From Aeromicrobium panaciterrae (GTDB lineage: Bacteria; Actinomycetota; Actinomycetes; Propionibacteriales; Nocardioidaceae), in NCBI RefSeq assembly GCF_031457275.1, contig NZ_JAVDWH010000001.1, positions 372,001-436,000 of the forward strand: a stretch of DNA of 64,000 bases, read 5' to 3'. The notes below the pieces were generated by a model. The model saw only the letters and a program-made list of their open reading frames with translations. It was not told the origin of the DNA and ran no database searches. Position numbers and translations under genes: made by a program. Positions 45,297-53,886 of this stretch are shown here, piece after piece; position 1 is the stretch's first letter; every line of letters starts with the position of its first letter.

Positions 45297-45986
45297 ATGG
45301 CCATCCGCCTCCGCCTCACCACACTCGTTGTCGCTTCGACCTTTGCCCTCGTCGGCTGCGGTGGCGGCTCGGACGCCAAGGACGACGTCTCCGACTTGTC
45401 GGCCACAGCGCTGCTCGCGAAAGCCAAGAAGGTGGTCGCGGCTGAAGAGTCCGTCACGATCGAGGGCGACGGTGTCGATGATGGCACCGAGATCGCGATC
45501 GACATGAGCTACTCCGGCGATACAGCGTCCGGAACGATCGCAGTTGATGGTGCGGAGTTCCAGCTGTTGGGCGCGGACGGCAAGGCCTACTTCAAGGCGA
45601 CCGACGACTTCTACCGCGCGAGTGCCGGCGAGGCTGCCGAGCAGATCATCGCGCTGATCGATGGTCGTTGGGTGCTGGCGGATCCGGCCAACCCGGACTT
45701 CGCTGACCTCGCTTCGTTCGTGTCCAAGAAGGACTTCTTCGGCGAGCTGCTCAAGCCCGACGGAAAGGTCACGAAGGGCAAGGGCAAAACGATCGACGGT
45801 GTCGAATGTGTCGCACTCAAGGACGACTCGAATGGCACGTTCTACTTCGCCAAGGATGACGGTCGGCCGATCAGCCTGATCAGCACGGGCGACGACGGCG
45901 GAACGATGACGTTCTCGTACGACGACGTGGAAGAAGCCTTGGCCCCGACCGCTGAAGAGATCGTCGACCTCGCGGAGCTCGGCTAA
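45297..45986 (+). CDS. LppX/LprG-like lipoprotein
   Basis: 229 residues. Lipobox LVGC (Cys21) followed by GGGSDAKDD. The mature protein (SATALLAKAKKVVAAEESVTIEGDG, YSGDTASGTIAVDGAEFQLLGADGKAYFKATDDFYRA as separate strands, then DGRWVLADP) has the LppX_LprAFG fold, which in mycobacteria binds and carries lipids to the outer surface. The lipid role here is inferred from fold similarity. AGGAG ribosome site. Divergent from the PadR gene whose operator lies between them. Confidence 0.78.
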   Translation: MAIRLRLTTLVVASTFALVGCGGGSDAKDDVSDLSATALLAKAKKVVAAEESVTIEGDGVDDGTEIAIDMSYSGDTASGTIAVDGAEFQLLGADGKAYFKATDDFYRASAGEAAEQIIALIDGRWVLADPANPDFADLASFVSKKDFFGELLKPDGKVTKGKGKTIDGVECVALKDDSNGTFYFAKDDGRPISLISTGDDGGTMTFSYDDVEEALAPTAEEIVDLAELG

Positions 45987-46020
45987 ACGCACTGCGTGGG
46001 GCACCTGACAAGATCGGCGC

Positions 46021-46314
46021 ATGGCCTACTTTGCGACGACCTACCGCTACAACGACGACGTTGAACGGAGAGGTGAGGTGCGCCCCGCGCACCGCGACTA
46101 CCTCGCTGGACTGACTGAGCGCGGTCAGCTGCAGGTGTCGGGTCCGTTCTCGGACGGCGAGCCTGGTGGTGCGCTGCTCGTTTTCGTCGCCGATACCGCG
46201 GCTGACGCTCGCGCGCTGATTGACGCCGATCCCTTCGTGCTCGACGGTCTCGTCGCGGAGGTTGTGGTTCGTGAGTGGACGCCAGTGTCAGGAGTGCTGG
46301 CTCAGCAGTTCTGA
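46021..46314 (+). CDS. YciI-family protein
   Basis: 97 residues; MAYFATTYRYNDDVERRGEVRPAHRDYLAGLTERGQLQVSGPFSDGEPGGALLVF follows the YciI pattern (R-x-x-H-x-x-Y-L, G-P, D-P-F), with the active-site-like Asp/His pair. Related to the DGPF family. ADPFVLDGLVAEVVVREW ends it. Function unknown in most hosts. A weak CAAGAT lies 6 nt before the ATG. Confidence 0.85.
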   Translation: MAYFATTYRYNDDVERRGEVRPAHRDYLAGLTERGQLQVSGPFSDGEPGGALLVFVADTAADARALIDADPFVLDGLVAEVVVREWTPVSGVLAQQF

Positions 46315-46407
46315 GCGCTCCACGAGGTTCTTACCATTTTCATAACCTGTTCCAGTTCGCGTCGTTGAAGTAGTCACCGTCTGCCCAGCGATGCCCAGGA
46401 GCACCCA

Positions 46408-48684
46408 ATGTTCGGTTCTAAATTCGTTGCACGTGTGCTCGGACTCGTTCTGGTGGGAGGTGTCCTCGGCATCTCAGGCGCAAACGCGCACGTCGAGCGC
46501 CCGTCGTACTGGCCGAACCCGGCGGCGGATTGTTCGATCAAGCCCTGTGCGGGCGGCAAGGTGCCAGTAGCGCGTTCTCTGTCGTCGGCGCTCGATACGA
46601 AACTTGTGGGCAAGACTCGCGTCGTCTGTAAACCCAACTCCTTGACCCTCCTCCGCACGTCGATCTCGAAGGCGCGGAAGTCGGGCTACTACATTCGGCC
46701 CACAGACCATCGCTCCTTGAGCAAGTCCTCGGCAGACTCGTTGCTGTCGGCCAACAAGAAGCTGTTCAAGCTGTGTGACTACCGAGAGATTCAGGCGGCG
46801 GTGACTGCGTCGCGCAACAATGACCGCGTCGTGATCATGCCGGGTCTCTACCTGGAGGAGAAGTCGCGCTCCAAGCCGACGTTCGACCCTGCTTGTGAGA
46901 AGTACAAGACGGCTGCCGACTCGGGTGACCCGAACGCGCTGTCGCACGCCTACCAGGTCAACTGCCCGAACGACGCCAACCTTGTTGCAGTGATTGGCCG
47001 AGGCGTGGGTCCCGGCCAGGACCCCTCTCCTGCCTTGGTGGATCGCCACGGAATCCCCAACCTTGGCAAGTGCATTCGCTGCAATCTGCAGATTGAAGGT
47101 TCAGGCGTCAGCGCCGACGACGTCATCGTTGAAGCAGGCGACCCAGCCGCTGGCAACGGTGGCCCATCAGCTGTCGGACACAAGAAGGATGTCGGCATCT
47201 TCTTCGATCAGGCGGATGGCGCTGTTCTGCGTAAGGTCACTGTGCGTCACGCGGCCGAGCACGACATCTACGTCTTGGAGACGGAGGGCTACCTCCTCGA
47301 CCAGTTCAAGACCTACTACGGCGGCGCCTACGGAGTGCTGACGTTTGTGGGTGACCACGGACTGATGAAGAACTGTGAGGCCAAGGGCAATGGCGACTCG
47401 GGCCTGTACCCGGGCTCGGGAGCCAAGACTTCTGCCGGACGTGACACCAAGATCTATCCGAAGTTCCGTTACAGCCAGGAAATTCGCGACTGCGACAGCC
47501 ACCACAACAACAGTGGCTATTCCGGGACCAACGGCAACGGCACGCACATCGTGCACAACAACTTCTACGACAACGCCCTGGGCTTCACGACTGACGTGTT
47601 CACTGCGCCCGGACACCCCGGTTTCCCGCAGCAGGGCGATCTGGTCGAGGACAACAACTTCTACTCCAACAACTTCAACCCCTACATCGCTGGCTCGGAT
47701 GTCCGACCGTATGTGGCGGCGCCAGTCGGTACCGGTCTGTGGATTGCCGGCGGCAACGACAACATCGTCCGCAACAACCACTTCTGGAACAACTACCGCC
47801 GCGGCGCCATGTTGTTCTCGGCGCCTGACGCGATGGTGTGCGGTCCCGTGATCGGCTCGACCACTCCCGTTCCGGGATGCGACACCACGAAGATCTCGAC
47901 CTCCTACAACAACTCGTTCAGTGGCAACGTGATGGGCGTTGCGCCTGATGGGACGACCAAGCCCAACGGCGTTGACTTCTGGTGGGACGCGTTCCCGACC
48001 AACACCGGCAACTGCTGGTGGGACAACGTTGGCCCTGGCGGCAAGCCGGCCACATCTTCGCCGAGCAGCCTTCCCAACTGCAGTGACGGCACGAACCCGT
48101 CCTCGAGTATCGGCCTGGGCAACGTCGTCAACGAAGCCGAACTGGTGGCCTGTTTCGTCGGATTCGAAGTCACGGGCTACCCCAATGGCAACTCGACCCT
48201 GTGCGACTGGACCAAGACGCCTCCTGCGCCGAATAGCGCGAGCACGAGCACGAGCACGAGCTCGAGTGCCCAGAGCGGAACTGACGCTCTGCGTAAATCG
48301 GCCTTCTTGTCCTTCTGCAAGCGAGGCTGGGGCAACAATGTCTGCGAGCCGTTCGTCGGCGAGCGCACTCCGACGGTTTCGCCGTTCACCAAGGCTTCGC
48401 CGGCCAAGGTTGCGCCGCAGACTGCGCGTCACGCTCTGGGTCTCTACAGCTGCGCTGATTGGACCACCGCATCGAAGGACCTGAGGGCCTCGCTGCTTTC
48501 ACGCCTGCACGATTGGGTGGGTGGACCGATCGAGGGTTCAGGTCTCCTCGGGTTCGGCACCGTTTTGCCCACGGCCCAGGCGGCGACGTTCTTCGATCAC
48601 CGATGCGCTCCCGGGTCGATGGAGAACATGGCGCTCTACAAGCTGTACGGAATGGCAGCAGCGTTCTCGGGAGTTTCTCCCTAG
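46408..48684 (+). CDS. Secreted right-handed parallel beta-helix protein
   Basis: 758 residues. Signal peptide with likely cleavage after ANA (residue 27). The central 130-560 region has many short repeats rich in N and D ladders (VIVEAGDP, NCEAKGNGDSGLYPG, IRDCDSHHNNSGYSG, IVHNNFYDNALGF, LVEDNNFYSNNF, IVRNNHFWNN), the pattern of a pectate-lyase-like beta helix. A Ser/Thr linker (about residues 611-622) separates a C-terminal Cys-containing domain. No catalytic motif identified; it may bind or cleave polysaccharide. Many even-numbered Cys suggest disulfides. Confidence 0.83.
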   Translation: MFGSKFVARVLGLVLVGGVLGISGANAHVERPSYWPNPAADCSIKPCAGGKVPVARSLSSALDTKLVGKTRVVCKPNSLTLLRTSISKARKSGYYIRPTDHRSLSKSSADSLLSANKKLFKLCDYREIQAAVTASRNNDRVVIMPGLYLEEKSRSKPTFDPACEKYKTAADSGDPNALSHAYQVNCPNDANLVAVIGRGVGPGQDPSPALVDRHGIPNLGKCIRCNLQIEGSGVSADDVIVEAGDPAAGNGGPSAVGHKKDVGIFFDQADGAVLRKVTVRHAAEHDIYVLETEGYLLDQFKTYYGGAYGVLTFVGDHGLMKNCEAKGNGDSGLYPGSGAKTSAGRDTKIYPKFRYSQEIRDCDSHHNNSGYSGTNGNGTHIVHNNFYDNALGFTTDVFTAPGHPGFPQQGDLVEDNNFYSNNFNPYIAGSDVRPYVAAPVGTGLWIAGGNDNIVRNNHFWNNYRRGAMLFSAPDAMVCGPVIGSTTPVPGCDTTKISTSYNNSFSGNVMGVAPDGTTKPNGVDFWWDAFPTNTGNCWWDNVGPGGKPATSSPSSLPNCSDGTNPSSSIGLGNVVNEAELVACFVGFEVTGYPNGNSTLCDWTKTPPAPNSASTSTSTSSSAQSGTDALRKSAFLSFCKRGWGNNVCEPFVGERTPTVSPFTKASPAKVAPQTARHALGLYSCADWTTASKDLRASLLSRLHDWVGGPIEGSGLLGFGTVLPTAQAATFFDHRCAPGSMENMALYKLYGMAAAFSGVSP

Positions 48685-48712
48685 TTCCGGAAAGCCGATT
48701 TAGTGCCGTAGA

Positions 48713-48744
48713 CCACCCGAAACCGTAGTTGTTTCGGGTGGTTT
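48713..48744 (+). terminator. Terminator after the beta-helix gene
   Basis: Perfect 11-bp stem CCACCCGAAAC / GTTTCGGGTGG with a 7-nt loop, followed by TTTG. Confidence 0.8.
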
Positions 48745-48781
48745 GCGCGTGTTGTGCGACTTTCTTGCGCGTTGTCATGGC

Positions 48782-48840
48782 AGTGACGGAGATCACGTGT
48801 AACCATCGATGAAACTCCCAACTGTGACCCAGGAGGTCAC
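48782..48840 (+). promoter_or_regulatory. CRP-like site and hairpin over the ribosome site of the RTX-like gene
   Basis: GTGA-N6-TCAC (48783-48796) is a near match to the CRP consensus. GTGACC (48824-48829) and GGTCAC (48835-48840) flank a 5-nt loop and hold the GGAGG ribosome site in loop and stem, ending one base before the ATG; this may limit translation. Confidence 0.4.
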
Positions 48841-48841
48841 C

Positions 48842-50545
48842 ATGAAACACAGAAGCTATGCACTGCGCATATGCGCGGTATTGGCGGTGACTGCGGCACT
48901 GACACTGGCGCCCAGCACCGCATTTGCTGCGTGTGATCCGGCGACTGCCGGCAATGACTTCATCAGCTGCGACGGCGCGGATGACACGGTCAGTGGCGAC
49001 CCGGACCCTGCCGTCCCCGGTGGGAATGACGAAATCGATGGTGGCGATGGCGAAGACCAGATTCAGGGCGACGCCGCGACCACCGTCCTCGGTGGCAACG
49101 ACGACCTAGATGGCGGCGACGGGGATGACGAACTCCTCGGCGATGGCTCGATCACGGTCATCGGTGGCAACGACGACCTCGATGGCGGCGACGGTGACGA
49201 CGTGATCTCCGGCGATGGTGTCTCAACCAACGTCGGCGGTGATGACGAAATCTTTGGCGGCGACGGTGATGACACCCTCAACGGCGATGGCGCGATTGTG
49301 ATCGTCGGTGGAGCCGATTCGATAGACGGCGGCGACGGCGACGACGACATCCATGGTGATGGCTCAGTCGTAGACGTCATCGGTGGCAACGATGAAATCC
49401 TGGGTGGCGACGGCGACGACACCATCGATGGCGATGGCGGCGACGATGACATCCTCGGCGACAACTTCTTCACCATCATCGGTGGCGACGACGACATCGA
49501 CGGCGGTACCGGCGACGACCACATTCACGGCGATGGGTTCCTCTTCACCGCAGTTGGTGGCGACGACGAGATCGACGGCGAGGACGGTGACGACCGGATC
49601 TCGGGCGACGGCGGACTCACGTTCGTCGGCGGCGACGACCTGATCGACGGCGGCATCGGTGACGATCTGATCGTCGGTGACGGCTTCATCACCGTCGTGG
49701 GCGGCGACGACACCATCGATGGTGGCGACGGCAACGATGAGATCTACGGCGATGGCTACCTCGGCGAGTTGGTCGGCGGCAACGACGTGCTCAACGGTGG
49801 CCTCGGCGACGACGAGCTCTTCGGCGGCGCCGGCAACGACCTGCTGTGTGGTGAAGAGGGCGTCAACCTTCTGGTAGGCGGAGACGGTATTGACCTTGCA
49901 TGTGCGGTCGATGACGAAACCACCCAGGATGCCGGCGTCGAAGGCGTGTTCGACTTGGCTTTCAATGACGAGCAGTTGGACGACGAAGGGGATGAGACGG
50001 AGCCGTTGCGCTACAGGATCGTCTCGACCTCCGATGTCGTCGACGCAGTCATCGACGAGCTGACGGGCATGCTGACCTTCACGGCGACCGACGATGGCAC
50101 GGTGGTCTACGAGGTGTTCCGCACGCTCGATGGCATCGACGTGATCGTCTCGCAGGCGACGTTGTTCATCGACGTGCCAGAGGAAGAGCCTGAAGAGGGT
50201 GACGTGGCACCGGCTGAGACCGCGCTGCTGCCCAACACAGGTGCTGGCGACACTCGGACGCAGGGTGCCATTGCGGCCGTGCTGATCCTCGGTGGCATCG
50301 GCCTCCTGTTCGGTAGTCGGCGCAAGCCGCGAGACCGCCAGCCAGTGGCTGACGGCCCCGATGTCCTCACCACCGGCGCAGTCGAGAGTGTTCTCGAGTC
50401 GTCGGCGCGTCAGGTGCAGATCATGACCGCGCATCACGTCGCGGTCGTGCGCGAGAGCGCTCAGCGAGGTGTCCGATTGATCGACCCTGCGGGGTCGGGT
50501 GGCCATCTCGAATCGCGCAGACACCGAGAATTGCAACTCGTCTAG
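48842..50545 (+). CDS. RTX-like acidic repeat surface protein with LPNTG sorting signal
   Basis: 567 residues. Signal peptide with cleavage near AFA-A (residue 29). Residues about 55-340 consist of some eleven variants of a 26-residue unit, GGDDxIDGGDGDDxIxGDGxxTV, rich in calcium-type GGxGxD turns. A cadherin-like domain follows (LRYRIVSTSDVVDAVID, FTATDDGTVVYEVF), then an acidic linker, LPNTG (463-467), a hydrophobic helix and the basic SRRKPRDR. Unusually, about 70 further residues follow the basic stop. Likely sortase-anchored and calcium-binding; no sortase gene is in view. ATG at 48842 has GGAGGT. Confidence 0.83.
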   Translation: MKHRSYALRICAVLAVTAALTLAPSTAFAACDPATAGNDFISCDGADDTVSGDPDPAVPGGNDEIDGGDGEDQIQGDAATTVLGGNDDLDGGDGDDELLGDGSITVIGGNDDLDGGDGDDVISGDGVSTNVGGDDEIFGGDGDDTLNGDGAIVIVGGADSIDGGDGDDDIHGDGSVVDVIGGNDEILGGDGDDTIDGDGGDDDILGDNFFTIIGGDDDIDGGTGDDHIHGDGFLFTAVGGDDEIDGEDGDDRISGDGGLTFVGGDDLIDGGIGDDLIVGDGFITVVGGDDTIDGGDGNDEIYGDGYLGELVGGNDVLNGGLGDDELFGGAGNDLLCGEEGVNLLVGGDGIDLACAVDDETTQDAGVEGVFDLAFNDEQLDDEGDETEPLRYRIVSTSDVVDAVIDELTGMLTFTATDDGTVVYEVFRTLDGIDVIVSQATLFIDVPEEEPEEGDVAPAETALLPNTGAGDTRTQGAIAAVLILGGIGLLFGSRRKPRDRQPVADGPDVLTTGAVESVLESSARQVQIMTAHHVAVVRESAQRGVRLIDPAGSGGHLESRRHRELQLV

Positions 50546-50575
50546 CTGGAACCTTCAGCACGACACAACTCGAAT

Positions 50576-50605
50576 CGAGCCCCATGCCGGAAGGCATGGG
50601 GCTCG
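50576..50605. terminator. Strong bidirectional hairpin
   Basis: Perfect 13-bp stem CGAGCCCCATGCC / GGCATGGGGCTCG with the stable tetraloop GGAA, between the convergent RTX-like and hydrolase genes. Confidence 0.82.
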
Positions 50606-50624
50606 GTCGTTTGTACGAGGTCGG

Positions 50625-51437
50625 TCAGGCCGCTTGGTCGGCTTCGGCGGCGACGGCCGAATCAACGGTGTTCTTGACGACGCGGACGATGAGATCCGGG
50701 TCGTCGACCATCGGTACGTGGCCGCAGTGCGGCAACGCCACATGGCGTGCATTGGGCAGTCGCTCCGCTGCGATCGCTGAGGAGCTGTACGGCAGGATCA
50801 GGTCGCGTGTCCCCCAGGCGATCGTCGTGGGTACCGGAACCTGCTGTTTGAAGGAGTAGCGAGCGCCCGCGAGGATCGTCTCCTCGAAACCGGTGGCGCG
50901 CTTGAGTGACAAGGCGTCGCCGTACACCTCCTCAGCGGAGAACCGTTCCGGATGGACGTAGAGCGTCGCGCCGGCGAGCTTGCGTCCCCAGGCCTGCTGG
51001 GAGACGAACTTGAGCACACGGTCGGGAAGCTTGCTGCTGATGCGCAGCATGATCAGCAGAACGAATGTCTGCACGCGGTTGAGGATGCCGAAGAAGCCGG
51101 CTGGGCTCAACGCGGTGACTGAACTGACCGCTCCGCGGGCTCCGAGCTCGAGGGCGAGTGCGCCTCCAAGGGAGTTGCCGACAACGTGGGGCTTCTCGAT
51201 GCCCCAGGCGGCGAAGTTGTCGGTGAGGTTCTCGACCGCGTTGTGCATGTTGTACTTCACGCCTTTGGGGTACTCCGCGGATTCACCGAATCCGGCAAGG
51301 TCGACCGCGATCACGTCGTACGACTCGGCGAGCTGCTCGAATACGGGGTCCCACGCCTGGCGGCGGTGGCCGATGCCGTGGATGAGGACGAGCGGTTCGC
51401 CGGATCCCTTACGGGAGTAGGCCAGTTCGGAATGCAT
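50625..51437 (-). CDS. Alpha/beta hydrolase
   Basis: 270 residues. Oxyanion region LVLIHGIGHRRQAWDPVF, nucleophile elbow GNSLGG, acid in AWGTRDLILPY and His in LPHCGHVPMVDDP, so the triad is complete. Substrate unknown. ATG at 51437 is preferred since GAAAGG lies 10 nt upstream; ATG at 51476 would add 13 basic residues without a ribosome site. Divergent from the acyl-CoA locus, suggesting a lipid or ester substrate. Confidence 0.82.
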   Translation of the reverse strand: MHSELAYSRKGSGEPLVLIHGIGHRRQAWDPVFEQLAESYDVIAVDLAGFGESAEYPKGVKYNMHNAVENLTDNFAAWGIEKPHVVGNSLGGALALELGARGAVSSVTALSPAGFFGILNRVQTFVLLIMLRISSKLPDRVLKFVSQQAWGRKLAGATLYVHPERFSAEEVYGDALSLKRATGFEETILAGARYSFKQQVPVPTTIAWGTRDLILPYSSSAIAAERLPNARHVALPHCGHVPMVDDPDLIVRVVKNTVDSAVAAEADQAA

Positions 51438-51522
51438 GCGTCGGTTGCCTTTCGGGCGGTCCTTGGAACGTGACATTCATGATGACACATAGACGTACCG
51501 TCAGTATGTGACCTGCGGCACC

Positions 51523-51557
51523 TTGAACCGTGACAGTACAACTGTCACAATCACGCA
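51523..51557 (+). promoter_or_regulatory. CoA-transferase promoter with TGACA-N7-TGTCA operator
   Basis: -35 TTGAAC (51523-51528), 17-bp spacer, -10 CACAAT (51546-51551), then 6 nt to GTG 51558. The palindrome TGACAGT-ACA-ACTGTCA (51531-51547) fills the spacer. The same layout recurs at 55563-55591. Confidence 0.7.
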
Positions 51558-52724
51558 GTGACTACAACCGAACGCACCGGTCCACTCGCTGGCGTACGCG
51601 TCGTGGAGCTCGTCGGAATCGGGCCTGGCCCGTTCGCAGGCATGCTGCTCGCCGACTTGGGCGCCGACGTCATCCGAGTCGATCGACCCGGCGGCAACGC
51701 CCTCCAGGTCTCCGTACCGGAGAAGGACATCCTGAGCCGCGGGCGCCCGTCTGTTGCCGTCAACATCAAGGATCCGCGTGGCGTTGAGGTCGTTCTCCAG
51801 CTCGTTGAGAAGGCCGACGTTCTGATCGAAGGCTTCCGCCCTGGAGTCACCGAACGCCTTGGACTCGGCCCCGACGACTGCTTCGCCCGCAACCCGAAGC
51901 TTGTCTACGGACGTATGACGGGATGGGGCCAGCACGGACCACTCGCGCATACCGCCGGACACGACATCAACTACATCTCGATCGCGGGGGCACTCGACAC
52001 GATGGGCCGCGCGGGAGGTCCTCCGCAGATTCCACTCAACCTGCTCGGCGACTTCGCCGGCGGTTCGATGTACCTCGTCACAGGTGTGCTGGCGGCACTT
52101 CTCCATGCCAAGTCGACGGGTCAGGGCCAGGTCGTGGACGCTGCGATCACCGATGGTGTCGCCCACCTGCTGGCCATGCCGATCGGCATGATGCAGGTCG
52201 GCTCATGGAATGCCGCACGTGGCACCAACCTCCTCGACTCCGGCGCTCCGGTCTACGACGTGTACGAGACGTCCGACGGTCGGTGGATGTCGGTCGGCCC
52301 GCTCGAGCCGCAGTTCTACGACGCCATGGAAGTGGTGCTCAAGGCGGCGATCCCCGGTCTGGAGTTGCCTAGCCGCTGGGAGCTCGAGGAGTGGCCTGCA
52401 CTCAAGAAGGCTCTCGACGAGGCATTCCGCACCAAGACCCAGGCCGAGTGGACGGCGCTGTTCGACGGCACCGACTCCTGTGTGGCACCGGTCGTACCGA
52501 TCGACGAGGCCGCTGCGCATCCGCACAACGTGGCCCGCGGTACGTACGTCGAGCACGACGGCCTTGTGCAGCCGGCGCCCGCACCTCGCTTCTCCGAAAC
52601 TCCCGCCAACCTCACCACTTCGCCGGTGAAGGCCGGCACCAACACGGCCGAGGCGCTTGCCGCCTGGGGCATCCCTGACATCGATTCACTCCTTGCCGAC
52701 GGCATTGCCGTTCAGGCCGACTGA
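51558..52724 (+). CDS. CaiB/BaiF-type CoA transferase or alpha-methylacyl-CoA racemase
   Basis: 388 residues of the family III CoA-transferase fold. Start GVRVVELVGIGPGPFAGMLLADLGADVIRVDRPGG, then KSLAVNIKDPRG-like SVAVNIKDPRGVEVVLQLVEKADVLIEGFRPGVTERLGLGPD and GWGQHGPLAHTAGHDINYISIAGAL with the catalytic Asp (GHDINY). The Asp/His pattern and the fatty-acid neighbourhood fit alpha-methylacyl-CoA racemase, used in branched-chain and sterol side-chain degradation. First gene of a unit with the acyl-CoA dehydrogenase and hydrolase; GTG start, probably leaderless. Confidence 0.88.
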   Translation: MTTTERTGPLAGVRVVELVGIGPGPFAGMLLADLGADVIRVDRPGGNALQVSVPEKDILSRGRPSVAVNIKDPRGVEVVLQLVEKADVLIEGFRPGVTERLGLGPDDCFARNPKLVYGRMTGWGQHGPLAHTAGHDINYISIAGALDTMGRAGGPPQIPLNLLGDFAGGSMYLVTGVLAALLHAKSTGQGQVVDAAITDGVAHLLAMPIGMMQVGSWNAARGTNLLDSGAPVYDVYETSDGRWMSVGPLEPQFYDAMEVVLKAAIPGLELPSRWELEEWPALKKALDEAFRTKTQAEWTALFDGTDSCVAPVVPIDEAAAHPHNVARGTYVEHDGLVQPAPAPRFSETPANLTTSPVKAGTNTAEALAAWGIPDIDSLLADGIAVQAD

Positions 52725-52734
52725 AAGAGCTCCC

Positions 52735-53877
52735 ATGAAGCGCACCATTTTTGAAGCCGACCATGACTCGTTCCGCGACACCGTCCGGGCGTTCTGCGAG
52801 AAGGAGATCGCTCCTCACCACGAACAGTGGGAGAAGGACTCGATCGTCCCGCGTGACGTATGGACCAAGGCCGGCGAGCTGGGCCTGCTCGGCTTCATGA
52901 TGCCGGAGGAGTACGGCGGAGGCGGCATGCACGACTTCCGCTTCAACGCAGTCCTGCAGGAAGAGGTCACCCGAGTTGGCGGCAGCGGAGTGGGGTTCGC
53001 GATCCAGACCGACCTCGTCTCGGGCTACCTGCTGAAGTACTGCAACGACGAGCAGAAGGCTCGCTGGTTCCCGAAGTTCTGCTCCGGCGAGATGATCACC
53101 GCAATCGCCATGACCGAGCCCGGCACCGGCTCGGACCTGCAGGGCATCCAGACCTCTGCGGTCAAGGACGGCGACGAGTACGTCATCAGCGGCGCGAAGA
53201 CGTTCATCACCAACGGCATCAACGCCGACTTCGTGATCGTCGTCTGCAAGACGGATCCGGAGGCAGGCGCCCTCGGCTTCTCGCTGATCGTCGTCGAGCG
53301 GGGCGCTGAAGGATTCGAGCGCGGCCGCAACCTCGACAAGATGGGCCTCAAGGCGCAGGACACGGCCGAACTGTTCTTCGACAACTGCCGCGTGCCGACG
53401 TCCAACCTGTTGGGTGAAGAAGGACAGGGCTTCATCTACCTGATGGACAACCTGCCCCAGGAGCGCATGACGATCTCGGTCGTGGCCGCAGCTGCCTGCC
53501 GCCAGATGATTGACATGACGGTCGACTACGTCAAGGAGCGCAAGGCGTTCGGCAAGCCGATCGGCTCGTTCCAGAACAGCCGCTTCGTCCTGGCCGAGCT
53601 CGAGACCGAGCAGCAGATCGCTCAAGTCTTTGTCGACAAATCGATTACCGAGCTCAACAATGGCACGCTGACTGTTGCCGAAGCTGCAATGGGCAAGTGG
53701 TGGACGAGCGAGTTGCAGAAGAAGACGGCCGATCAGTGCCTCCAGCTGTTCGGCGGATACGGCTACATGACCGAGTACCCGATCTCGAAGGCGTACCTCG
53801 ACACCCGCATCCAGACGATCTACGGCGGCACGACCGAGATCATGAAGGAGATCATCGGCCGCGGAATGGGCCTCTAG
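52735..53877 (+). CDS. Acyl-CoA dehydrogenase
   Basis: 380 residues, standard length. FAD/substrate motifs: TAIAMTEPGTGSDLQGIQTSA, NGINADFVIVVCKTD, ERMTISVVAAAACRQM, LQLFGGYGYMTEYPISKAY and the catalytic Glu region YGGTTEIMKEIIGRGMG. Introduces the alpha-beta double bond in acyl-CoA, passing electrons to ETF. It starts 10 bp after the CoA-transferase stop, so it belongs to the same transcript. The ATG at 52735 (KRTIFEADHD) is the natural N terminus. Confidence 0.94.
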   Translation: MKRTIFEADHDSFRDTVRAFCEKEIAPHHEQWEKDSIVPRDVWTKAGELGLLGFMMPEEYGGGGMHDFRFNAVLQEEVTRVGGSGVGFAIQTDLVSGYLLKYCNDEQKARWFPKFCSGEMITAIAMTEPGTGSDLQGIQTSAVKDGDEYVISGAKTFITNGINADFVIVVCKTDPEAGALGFSLIVVERGAEGFERGRNLDKMGLKAQDTAELFFDNCRVPTSNLLGEEGQGFIYLMDNLPQERMTISVVAAAACRQMIDMTVDYVKERKAFGKPIGSFQNSRFVLAELETEQQIAQVFVDKSITELNNGTLTVAEAAMGKWWTSELQKKTADQCLQLFGGYGYMTEYPISKAYLDTRIQTIYGGTTEIMKEIIGRGMGL

Positions 53878-53880
53878 TCT
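53875..53880 (+). promoter_or_regulatory. -10 element (TAGTCT) overlapping a stop codon
   Basis: TAGTCT begins with the TAG stop of the acyl-CoA dehydrogenase gene and ends 6 nt before ATG 53887. Confidence 0.5.
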
Positions 53881-53886
53881 GTGGGC

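Noticed and set aside
47167-48432. 421-residue frame opposite the beta-helix gene
   Set aside because: Arg/Val-rich shadow frame; the plus-strand gene has a signal peptide and coherent repeats.
48950-49850. The GGCGACGG-rich stretch as a CRISPR or DNA satellite
   Set aside because: Units are imperfect, in frame, without fixed spacers, and encode calcium-type protein repeats.
51507-51522. CRP site upstream of the CoA-transferase gene
   Set aside because: TGTGA-N6-GCACC matches only one arm well; kept as a half site and not annotated.
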